From the NCBI GenBank assembly GCA_900618425.1, contig UZAN01048915.1, forward strand, positions 1 through 15,364: DNA of 15,364 nucleotides, read 5' to 3'. Below the pieces are notes generated by a model that was not told where the DNA came from, did no database searches, and was given only the letters and a program-made list of their open reading frames with translations. Position 1 is the first letter of the stretch; every line of letters starts with the position of its first letter. This document shows, piece by piece, positions 8,096 to 15,364 of the stretch. The position numbers and the translations under genes are program-made. Source of the DNA: Echinostoma caproni. Its lineage: Eukaryota; Platyhelminthes; Trematoda; Plagiorchiida; Echinostomatidae.

Positions 8096-8207
8096 AGCCA
8101 ATATATGCGGGAGCCGATATGTGAAACCCAATTAAGGAGAAAGTCACAAGCATCCCGACCAAATCCGAGTTGGTTAGTGGAACACTTGTATTCGAGTGGT
8201 GTGTTTA

Positions 8208-8247
8208 GGACTGGACTGGACTGGACTGGACTGGACTGGACTGGACT
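8208..8247. repeat. (GGACT)8 pentanucleotide repeat
   Basis: Eight perfect GGACT units. They read as LDWTG on plus and SSPVQ on minus, so the open frames across it are artefacts. Confidence 0.97.
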
Positions 8248-8698
8248 CGATTCGATTTCATATTGTACATCGTCTCCAACCCCAGTCGATCGTATGAACC
8301 CAAATCGGTGGTTGATTTGGTGCACGCGTCTACCAATGTGTTCACGGTGTTAGTATCGTCATATCGGGACCATATTCGAGAATTGTACTTGAACCCACAC
8401 CGCATTTTGTATAGACCTCATGTGCTTTGAGGAGGGAAAAGAGAATGGTAGACAAGGATCCAGGCAGAGTAAATACATTTGGTAGCCAAGAATGGGTCTG
8501 TCTATCTGTTTGAGTCGTAAGACGGGGTGACGCAAGAAGAGTTCTGGAATACCTCATGGTGCTTCATGGAATGTGTTCGGTTGAGAGAGCGACACACAGG
8601 GAGCAAGCGGGACAGTGATGATCTATTCACTTTGACCGGAATGGAATTGCTCTCGGACGTTCATTTATTTGTGGACTTCATGCAACTACAGTCGTGAA
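8248..8698. other. Unassigned sequence
   Basis: No supported gene, RNA or repeat structure seen. Confidence 0.6.
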
Positions 8699-8699
8699 T

Positions 8700-8715
8700 C
8701 ACACACACACACACA
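8700..8715. repeat. (CA)8 microsatellite
   Basis: Short perfect CA tract. Confidence 0.9.
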
Positions 8716-8872
8716 GATAGGGAAGACTGAGTCGAGCTCAGCTCGTCCACACGGAGGAAGTGGCGTTCGAAGCGCTCCGTGCCAAAGCCATAGTAGTCAA
8801 GATGTCCACCGACGAGAGATCGGAGCAGTCATAGGGGGTTGACAATAGGGTGGACAAATACAAAATACATCC

Positions 8873-8903
<31 letters not shown>

Positions 8904-8906
8904 GTA
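8873..8906. repeat. (TG)n microsatellite with one CG interruption
   Basis: Thirteen TG units, then CGTGTGTA leading into a TATATA patch. Confidence 0.95.
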
Positions 8907-8953
8907 TATATCGGCTAAATATCGTGATACATATTTATTAGATACATGAACAC

Positions 8954-9235
8954 ATGTACAAGAATGGCGGTGGTCGTGGCCTGAACCCGGGGTTAGGTTT
9001 GATTGGGTGTGTGCGTGTGCGGCAAACGATGAGCCGGGCTAGATTTGATGAACAGGACGAAGAGAACAGGTTGGTCGAATGTGATTGCCCTGACCACCCC
9101 GGGGGGAAGTGGAAACATTTCATTCGCCTGCGGACAGGATGTGTTGTGTTGTGTTCATTCAACGCCTGTAACGCGTTGGGGACAGGGGAAGAGTGCGTGT
9201 GCGTGTATTTGTGCAGGTCAGAGTGTATCTAGTAC
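8954..9235. other. GC-richer open region, possibly repeat-derived
   Basis: Overlapping frames of 74-92 codons are open on both strands. The plus frame has an acidic, cysteine-containing middle (RFDEQDEENRLVECDCPDHP). Frames open on both strands are typical of GC-rich sequence rather than proof of a gene. There are no clear splice borders. Confidence 0.25.
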
Positions 9236-9236
9236 G

Positions 9237-9258
9237 GGAGGAGGAGGAGGAGGAAGAA
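9237..9258. repeat. (GGA)n trinucleotide repeat
   Basis: Purine-only GGA/GAA units, about 22 bases. Such mirror purine tracts can form triplex DNA. Confidence 0.9.
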
Positions 9259-9313
9259 GCAGAAAATTCGAGTGAGAGACAGAGATTGTAGTGCTGGTCG
9301 ACCAAGCCCAGTT

Positions 9314-9335
9314 TGTGTGTGTGTGTGTGTGTGTG
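9314..9335. repeat. (TG)11 microsatellite
   Basis: Uninterrupted TG units. Confidence 0.95.
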
Positions 9336-9514
9336 CAACCCCTTTATTCATATTCGGAGAAGTTGGATGGACAAACGAACGAAACTGAGACAACACAAAG
9401 TTGTTCCAGTGGACATTTTCAACGTTTCTGTCGCTTCGAATCGAGACTAAGATCGTGCATGCGTGTGTCACACATCACAGTAAAACCACCTAGTTGACAA
9501 TAAGAAGTAGCACA

Positions 9515-9529
9515 TACACACACACACAC
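9515..9529. repeat. (AC)7 microsatellite
   Basis: Short AC tract. Confidence 0.85.
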
Positions 9530-9841
9530 GCACCTGGGCTTGGGGAATGGGATGACACGGGATCGCCAACACCTTAGAGTCAATACACACACAAAAACAT
9601 CGATGCACACATACACAAAGGCATACAGGTGTAAAGCTACAGGCCATCATGGTTGATGGCTCCTTCACTTGTTCGTCGGTATCAGTTAACCGGTCCTTCA
9701 GTTTGTATATGCTTGATGATTCTCTGTGCCTGTGTATGTGTGAACGCATCGTTTTGCTGCACCAAATTTTTCATTCTGACCACGCAATAATAATAACGCA
9801 AGCAGGCAAGCGGATTAAAGCTGAGGCGTGAAGGCGCGAAT

Positions 9842-9910
9842 GCACATGTGCTTGCATGCGCGCATGCACGTACGCACCTATGTGCGGTCATAGGTGCATG
9901 GGTGCGTACG
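9842..9910. repeat. Cluster of palindromes and inverted repeats
   Basis: GCACATGTGC (9842-9851) and GCATGCGCGCATGC (9854-9867) are perfect palindromes. GCACCTATG (9874-9882) pairs with CATAGGTGC (9889-9897) around a six-base loop. CGTACGCAC (9869-9877) also pairs with GTGCGTACG (9902-9910), so two alternative hairpins compete. Alternating purine-pyrimidine makes the stretch Z-DNA prone. Confidence 0.9.
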
Positions 9911-9953
9911 TTCATCCGTATTGCGATACGCGCACACCCCAGTGAGCCAGTGC

Positions 9954-9998
9954 GCGAGCGAGCGAGCGAGCGAGCGAATGAATGAATGAGCGAGCGAA
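9954..9998. repeat. (GCGA)6 followed by (ATGA)3 and GCGAGCGA
   Basis: Three related tetranucleotide blocks in a row. Translated on the minus strand this gives SLARSLARS runs, an artefact. Confidence 0.95.
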
Positions 9999-10072
9999 CC
10001 GGTGAAAGCACACACAGACGGCTTGCTAGGCCCACAGACAAATACAGACACATACGCATGTGCACGCACTGC

Positions 10073-10142
10073 TGGTCGGTCGGTGACTGACTGAGTGAGT
10101 GAGTGAGTGAGAGTGAGCGGCGCGAGCAGGGTGTGTGTGTGT
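10073..10142. repeat. (GGTC)n, (GACT)n, (GAGT)n and (GT)6 block
   Basis: Successive tetranucleotide arrays that change by single bases (GGTC, GACT, GAGT), then a GC-rich spacer and six GT units. Confidence 0.9.
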
Positions 10143-11469
10143 GAAAGGGTGCGCGAGTAATTTCTTTCTTTCTCCTCTTCTCTCTCACCGTGGTGCGCGC
10201 AGATGCGCGAACCACAAGCAATGGATGCAAAAGCGCCTTCACACGGACCCAAACGCCAGACAGTTTTGGGTGAAGCTTGACACAGAGTGACAGAGAGTTT
10301 TATTCACATAAACGACAGTAGTCCGATTTACTTGTAACACGCATCCAACTTTCTGCATTCGTTCAAAAACGCGATCGAGCACAACACCTGGGTACACTGC
10401 TCAACCTTTGCCCTGTCCAGTGGATCCGAAAGGACTTTTGCTCTCAGCCCCTATCCTGCTCTTTACATATATACACACACGCACACACACTTGCGAACAA
10501 ACAATTCCGACTTGTGTCGAACAATCAAACTTGTTTCACAATCGACACACCCGTGCATGTTCATACCATTGTCGCATCTCGTTTCTCCGTGCACTCAGAT
10601 GCGGACTTGAATTGCTCCGGACCGTGGTTCGAGCGAACCGCTCTTCCAACTTAAGCACACATCCCCTCCTGTGAGGAGCCATCGGTGGCTCCCGGTCTGG
10701 AAGAGGAAATACAAACGTCTGCCTGGATGTGCGAGTCAGTTTGCGAAAGGTGAGAAAAGTCTGTGGATCTCCCGTGTACCATCCTGTGTTCCTGTTGTGT
10801 ATGTGCTGTGTGAGTGCGCCCGCCTACCTGTTTCCACAACTGGTAGGGACAACTGACCACGAACCGCCGCTAACCGTGTACATACACGTTTAAGAAACGC
10901 AAACAAGAACACCGACCTCGGTAAGTCGATCTGTGCCCAGCGGATTTAATGCATATCATGTTTGTTAGTATGAATTTTTTTGTCTCTAAGACGGTGGCAG
11001 GAAAAATATTGAGTTTAGCTATCGCCAAGCGTTCAGGAAAATTTATATCTAAAAAGAGGTTATCCATTTCCTTGTTATCATAGTCGCTTATGTTATATGC
11101 ACATTTTCATATTCACCAGAATTCCTCTATTGTATCCCTTTAACGCGGAGCACTATAGTGATACACTGATTCACATCATATATTAGTGTAGTGTGTGAAT
11201 GGGAACAATGTGTAAATGCTTGGGTGCATGTGGATTCGAACAGTCACGAGAAGAGCTGTAGTGTGGTCCACGTTGGGAATGCAAACTACCTACTACTTTC
11301 TTGAGTTGTGTCCGTGTTCGCGAAAAGGTCAGTGTCATGGTCGAGTTGGTGTGATCTATGGAAAGAGCGCGCGCGGGGTGGAAGAAGTTTGCCCACAGGA
11401 CGATCGGACGACGACCGGATCTGCCAAATGTCGTGCCTCGATCGATCAGAACAAATTTTCCGTTAGCAG
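10143..11469. other. Unassigned sequence
   Basis: No supported gene. It holds a short CT-rich stretch near 10160-10190, a short (AC) tract at 10471-10490, a GAAAG|GTGAGA donor-like site at 10749/10750 preceded by a 30-codon open frame, and a GTAAGTC donor-like site at 10921 with no convincing exon before it. A plus frame ending at 11500 carries several cysteines but lacks clear borders. Confidence 0.45.
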
Positions 11470-11574
11470 TTCAGTTCATCGAACCAGAGGCCAGTGTTAG
11501 TGTACTAATAAAACTCCAGTTAGTGGATCCAAGTAAATCGTTCCGTTTGGAAGAAAATCCCACAACACTGATAG
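11470..11574 (+). CDS. Candidate internal exon
   Basis: The acceptor is ATTTTCCGTTAGCAG (AG at 11468-11469) and the donor is ATAG|GTCAGT at 11574/11575. The 34 complete codons are open, phase 1 to phase 1, the symmetric phase common in shuffled extracellular domain exons. The peptide (IEPEASVSVLIKLQLVDPSK and then FRLEENPTTL) has alternating hydrophobic residues like beta strands. An AATAAA at 11507-11512 lies inside the frame. No family recognised. Confidence 0.22.
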
Positions 11575-11761
11575 GTCAGTCAAACAAATTGTCCGATGAA
11601 ATTCAAATTTGGTTCATTTGGTGCTATGTACAAATACATATTACACGACTGTACCTTATTTAATGGCTAACAATGAAAGGGTTAGTAATGACCACGTAAT
11701 AAATAATGATGACCGTGTTTTATTGTATCTTATTGAATACACAATCAAATTTCACGTAAAG

Positions 11762-12060
11762 ATCATCATCATCATCATCATCAAACAGCGAGATATGGTG
11801 AGGCGAACTTCACTGATCGCTATTAAGCTCACAATGTCCATGAAGTAATTGAGAAAGTGCTATAGAAGGATGGGGTTTGGATGTAACTGAAGAAAAGGGG
11901 AAAAGAGTGAACCACTATGGTCAAAACACACAGTGCACAATCTAACACTGTATACAAGTATTCTAACCAGATAAGAAACGACAACAAAAACGCCAGTGCT
12001 GTCGGTTCGCTGCCATATCCTTTAGTGTCTTGTAAAGAAGCTGCAGTCAAACAAAAGCGG
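11762..12060 (-). mobile_element. 3' end of an RTE-like non-LTR retrotransposon
   Basis: On the minus strand, CTT at 12040-12038 opens a frame ending in TAG at 11965-11963. It encodes KTLKDMAANRQHWRFCC near its end, matching the A-x-(N/D)-R-x-x-W-R signature I know from the extreme C-terminus of RTE-type ORF2 proteins. A TGA at 12049-12047 interrupts the frame just upstream. After the stop come about 180 bases and then seven TGA units (11783-11762) with no poly(A), as expected for RTE elements, which end in short tandem repeats. The copy is 5'-truncated and inactive. No reverse transcriptase or endonuclease motif is present upstream. Confidence 0.55.
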
Positions 12061-13148
12061 GTCCGGGGAAATAGGGAAGATCGTTTCGGGTTACAGTGAA
12101 ATTTTGTCACTGGGGGGGGGGATTTTCAGCTCCATCGTCAACGGAGCAATGGGTTTTTTGGTCTCACACGACGACAACGACGCAAGCAAGCAAGCACAGA
12201 TTGTCGTCCAATTTGACAACACGCGTCTAGCTAGTTGTACGGGTTTTTACATTCTGATCTTGTTCGCATTTTTCGGTCCCCCGGATTGTGTGGTTTAGAC
12301 AATTCGGGAGCAATATTGCACGGCATACTCTGATTCCGTATGATTTAATTTGGTGAATCCGGTGAATCCGCACTGCTCCCTTATATCAGCCTGAGTACTT
12401 GAGAACCAGTCGGATGGGATGAGTGAGGTGCCCAGGATTCACATATAACCAGTGTCCAGGACAATGCATGCGACTGAAAATAAGCGCGAGACAGATGACG
12501 CTCTTGTGTTGTGACCAGTCTGATTTTACAAGCGCAAACACTCCGTCACATGTATCTATCCTCTTTTGTCCGGCATAGCTCATAGTGTAGTGTGCTGTCG
12601 AGGTTGGTGATGGTGTGACGCTGCTGCTGCTGCTGCTGATACTAAGGTTTATCATCAAATTTATGGCAATAGCCCCAGGGTGATCCATAGTGTTTCATAG
12701 CGTCTGACGCGGTTATCGGGCAACTGATCCGATCGTTTTTCATTTTACCCATACACGATAGAGTACAACCCGTCTTTACGAGCTTCTTTTGAAGGGAACT
12801 CATCTCAGCATCTCAGCCTCCGGGTGGTTGAACTCGGTTGGAAACTTGAACAACCTGACTACTTGTTGCATGAGATAAATGGAGATTCTGATTTGATCTG
12901 ATTTGATGATTCAGTCGTCGTGTAAAAATGAGAATTAAGCCGACAAGCAAGAGATGCGCAGGAGTACATGTAATTGAGATATCAGTGTCAATAGACTGTG
13001 CTGGATGCGTCCAGCGAGGTTCACTCTTGTATCGTCTGCGTAAACTCATTGTGATTCACAGTGTATTCAAACACCGGGAATCTTTGTGTGGAAAACCAAC
13101 ATGAAAGCTGACGGGATAAGTGCGGTTCGATAGATCAGGTTCCTATTT
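12061..13148. other. Unassigned sequence with G10 and (CTG)6
   Basis: It holds a run of ten G at 12112-12121, a GCAAGCAAGCAAGC patch near 12182-12195, and (CTG)6 at 12621-12638. The plus frame at 12104-12298 begins inside the G run and ends in a hydrophobic stretch; nothing else supports it. Confidence 0.5.
12621..12638. repeat. (CTG)6 trinucleotide repeat
   Basis: Six perfect CTG units, polyserine (AGC) on the minus strand. Confidence 0.95.
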
Positions 13149-13159
13149 TTTATTTTATT
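13149..13159 (-). promoter_or_regulatory. Overlapping AATAAA poly(A) signals
   Basis: Two AATAAA hexamers share a base on the minus strand, 61-71 bases beyond the stop codon of the candidate terminal exon. The setting is an A-rich stretch, so a chance match is possible. Confidence 0.35.
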
Positions 13160-13219
13160 TTTCTTAAAAACTGTGAACATTCACATCCGTGTTCCAGTGT
13201 TCCTTTGAGTGGGATTAAA

Positions 13220-13432
13220 CTAGTTGTTATTGTTATGATTTGATACGATATCACACCCACTTCCCACGGCTACTCGATTGGGCTTTGCTATTCCAACGTC
13301 CCGTTCCATTTGTTCCTGCAAACGTTTAGTGTTTCGAGCCTCATTTACCGGATAGAATATGATATAGGGCCCAACATGAAAAAAGAACTGCCATGCTTTT
13401 TTGTGTGTCAAATATGCTTCAATTCTGAGCTG
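13220..13432 (-). CDS. Candidate terminal exon, unknown protein
   Basis: A minus-strand frame of about 70 codons is open from after a TGA near 13435 to TAG at 13222-13220. It encodes an aromatic, hydrophobic stretch (AWQFFFHVGPYIIFYPVNEA) followed by a charged helix (NTKRLQEQMERDVGIAKPNR) and an asparagine-rich end. That looks like one membrane-associated segment plus a soluble tail. Acceptor-like AGs occur at the 5' border (GGTGACAG, GCTCAG). About 60 bases after the stop two overlapping AATAAA signals lie at 13159-13149 on the same strand. No family recognised. The asparagine run could also be the AAC-rich tail of a decayed repeat. Confidence 0.32.
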   Translation of the reverse strand, partial: QLRIEAYLTHKKAWQFFFHVGPYIIFYPVNEARNTKRLQEQMERDVGIAKPNRVAVGSGCDIVSNHNNNN

Positions 13433-13529
13433 TCACCTGTCGAACTACTAAGAAACTTTATCGCGACACTCAACACCTAGCTAAGAACATTGCTGTGGGA
13501 GATAAAGGTTGGAACAAATATTCTTCATC

Positions 13530-13560
13530 TTTATATATCTATATATATGTATATATATGC
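13530..13560. repeat. (TA)-rich simple repeat
   Basis: TATATA runs with C and G interruptions. The plus frame across it reads YIYIYVYI and is an artefact. Confidence 0.9.
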
Positions 13561-13701
13561 ATGACATTGGCAAGTGAAATGTATTTCCAAAATGCGAGCC
13601 ATGTTGCACGACTTCGTGCAATACCTGTCCACAATTCGCCGCACTTTATTGGCGCACGAACTAGCCTCGCGTCATGTCTGACCCCGTTCACCGCGAACTC
13701 G

Positions 13702-13800
13702 TAACTCAATCAGTAGTGTTTGTGTTCGTTTCCGTTAGAGGTTCGCGGTTCACATCTCTGGGGTTAATTGTCTTAGAGTGAAACACGGGAACACAATACT
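13702..13800 (+). repeat. SINE-like unit with diverged pol III boxes
   Basis: TAACTCAATCAG at 13702-13713 resembles an A box with transition changes only, and GTTCACATC at 13748-13756 matches the B-box core at eight of nine positions. The spacing of about 35 bases is tRNA-like. The 3' end is not defined. From 13839 the sequence TGTAACCGATTCATCACAA recurs almost intact at 3782. Confidence 0.4.
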
Positions 13801-14304
13801 CCCAACAGTCTTTTTCTCCACAGTTGTCCGAGCTGTTTTGTAACCGATTCATCACAAGTCGTATCCATGCAGCCTATCATATAGTACACACACACACGCA
13901 ATCATGTTCAGTACCATACATTGGTGGATAGTCTGCTGCCAGGTCGATTACTCCGCATCAACCAGCTATTCTGATGTGAAACTCCGTTTCCATGTACTCA
14001 ATTTACTTGACTTCAATACACCAATCCCTCAAGGACAAGGTCAAGTCCTATATTGATTCCGATACAAACCGATAAACTCAGATTTTCGAGCAGTTTCTCT
14101 GTCAGATGTACTACCTGTCTGAAGGATATTGCGATGCAGTATGTAGCATGGGTGTACACTCCGATGTACTGTACAATGCCTGTTCTGATTCCGTTACTAC
14201 TATCGCAGGGGAAAAGATGATAACTGACAAGAACAGTGTTTCATATTAATTCACCGCTCGAAAACAAAAACTTGTCCGCATTGTCCGTGATTTTGTTCAA
14301 CTCA
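13801..14304. other. Unassigned sequence
   Basis: It holds a short (CA) tract at 13886-13898 and no supported gene. Confidence 0.55.
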
Positions 14305-14575
14305 TCCGTTGTACACTGGTTTATTCGCTGTCCCTGGCGTACTTTGAACCTCATGGTCCCTGGTTTGAGCCCCGCCATCACCACTCAAGTTTGGTGGTTG
14401 GCAGCCTCGCTGTCGTCCGGTTCAATATCACGCCTTACCTAATGGGGCCTTATGTGGTTCGCTAATTGAAGTCCCGGGGATACCGATTTACATGACTGAA
14501 CAGCAGTCCCTCGTGCTACGGCGGTTACTCCGTCAGTTGTTCATTGAACTTAAGTGTAATAATAATAAAAATACC
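14305..14575 (+). repeat. tRNA-derived SINE with (AAT)n tail
   Basis: TGGTTTATTCG at 14317-14327 fits the pol III A box (TRGYNNANNNG) exactly. GGTTTGAGCCC at 14362-14372 is a B box with two changes from GGTTCGANTCC. They are 34 bases apart, as in tRNAs. About 180 bases of unrelated body follow, then TAATAATAATAAAA at about 14557-14570. A pol III head, a body and a simple-repeat tail is the standard SINE layout. The parent tRNA cannot be named, and the 5' border is approximate. Confidence 0.55.
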
Positions 14576-14962
14576 TCTATCATGAAGTTACTACTATAGT
14601 TTCATTTCATCGAGTAAATATGATGTCACTTTTCTTCCGCACATCTGTGATAGCACGTGCGGGTTACCTTGACAGAGTCTGAATTCACAAAAATTCTATT
14701 CTTCCGAACTATGTGACACACTCGTCGATTCTCAGGAGACTGTGCTGAAATGACCTCGCCTTATTGCGTTTGCTTCTCATCCTCGATAGGAAGCACTGAC
14801 CACTTTCCTTACGAGGCTTTGTTCCACTGGCCGTCTATGTCACTTTGTATTCATCACACATACATCTATCTTGCTTTGGCATAAAATCCCGATCAAATCC
14901 AGTGAAATAAACCGGGATATGCACATTTCACACATCATGCCATGGCATCACACAGAACTCAC
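14576..14962. other. Unassigned sequence
   Basis: No supported gene, RNA or repeat structure seen. Confidence 0.55.
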
Positions 14963-15037
14963 CTAGATGCCTGATAAATTCTTTCTGTTGTTGTATTTTT
15001 TTGTTGCCCTTTTTTGGTAAAATCCCCCGCAAGTCAC
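14963..15037 (-). CDS. Candidate internal exon with consensus donor
   Basis: Reading on the minus strand, TTGGAG precedes 15037 and CTAG|GTGAGT follows 14963, a near-perfect donor. The 24 complete codons are open, phase 1 to phase 1, and encode a very basic peptide (DLRGILPKKGNKKIQQQKEF then IRHL). The acceptor has a GT-rich rather than C/T-rich tract. It lies upstream, on the same strand, of the candidate terminal exon at 13220-13432. Confidence 0.22.
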   Translation of the reverse strand: MTCGGFYQKRATKKYNNRKNLSGI

Positions 15038-15364
15038 CTCCAATTGAACCACACACATGCACACAGAGGCTTTTCGCACCCACCTTTATCCATGTATCAC
15101 GTGGAGAGCCCCCATAAGCACACAAAAACAAACACCCTCACATACGGAAACCGATACGGGAGTTATAGAGCGCGCGCGCGAGAGAGAAAGAGAGACAAGA
15201 CAGGCTCTTGTCAACCTTACCCAAAATGCATGCCATGGGACGATAGCCACGGCGGTGACAAATCCACTCGCGCTGCCAAACAAACACCAGAGGTGTCAAA
15301 ACACCCGGAGAACATTTTTGTGTCTTATCTGCACTATAGAACGAACGCGTTAGTGCACGGTCAA
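15038..15364. other. Unassigned sequence with (CG)n/(GA)n patch
   Basis: GCGCGCGCGCG at 15170-15180 passes directly into a GAGAGA purine stretch to about 15196. Open frames on both strands across it are low-complexity. Confidence 0.6.

Noticed and set aside
8721..8834. 37-codon protein-like frame between two TAG codons
   Set aside because: The composition looks coding, but there is no start, splice border or recognisable motif.
9682..10242. 186-codon minus-strand open frame, the longest in the window
   Set aside because: Its length comes from translated tetranucleotide and dinucleotide repeats (RSLARS, THTH). An overlapping frame is also open, as expected for repeats whose unit is not a multiple of three.
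10656..10749. Plus-strand 30-codon frame ending at GAAAG|GTGAGA
   Set aside because: The acceptor (CTTAAG) is weak and the frame has a stop immediately upstream. The peptide looks plausible, but the borders are not convincing enough to annotate.
10861..10920. GTAAGTC donor-like site at 10921
   Set aside because: The open frame before it is under 20 codons and no acceptor or start codon precedes it.
11216..11500. Cysteine-containing frame with an AATAAA seven bases after its stop
   Set aside because: The AATAAA falls inside another open frame and is too close to the stop for a normal 3' UTR. No splice borders support the frame.
13690..14375. Possible intact tRNA genes around the A/B boxes
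   Set aside because: Neither unit folds by eye into a full cloverleaf with acceptor and anticodon stems; they look like SINE heads.

Overview
No complete protein-coding gene can be read from this 15.4 kb window. It looks like animal nuclear DNA, largely intronic or intergenic. It is dense in microsatellites, mostly (CA)n/(TG)n, with many unrelated short open frames, pol III-type SINE-like fragments and a non-LTR retrotransposon tail. No operon-like gene packing, rRNA, intact tRNA or CRISPR array is visible. A flatworm, probably a digenean fluke, is my best guess. The main reason is a hammerhead ribozyme core at 4910-4964 that closely resembles, from memory, the hammerhead of the schistosome Sm-alpha satellite/SINE family. 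The species cannot be fixed from sequence alone.

Layout. 1-560: two open frames in different frames meet at a run of eight T, with one ambiguous base at 435. 560-2390: unassigned sequence, a (CA)n tract and a 40-bp dispersed repeat present twice. 2390-4065: several weak plus-strand exon candidates separated by (TG)/(CA) tracts, plus a tRNA-like SINE head on the minus strand near 3460-3515. 4064-5424: the hammerhead element. 5425-8000: further exon-like open frames with AG/GT borders and simple repeats. 8000-10250: a block of simple repeats including (GGACT)8, (GCGA)6, (GAGT)n and nested palindromes. 11470-11574: another exon candidate. 11762-12060 (minus): the 3' end of an RTE-like retrotransposon ending in a (TGA)n tail. 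13149-15037 (minus): a candidate internal exon and a candidate terminal exon with poly(A) signals. 13690-14575 (plus): two SINE-like units with pol III A and B boxes.

How it fits together. No pathway can be reconstructed. Three plus-strand exon candidates (388-511, 2389-2513, 3242-3370) have compatible splice phases, so a gene with long introns could cross the left quarter, and a minus-strand gene could end near 13150. Open 40-codon frames between AG and GT arise often by chance, and I found equally good ones on both strands, so all exon calls are low confidence. The secure calls are the simple repeats, the hammerhead core and stems II/III, the pol III-like boxes and the retrotransposon tail.
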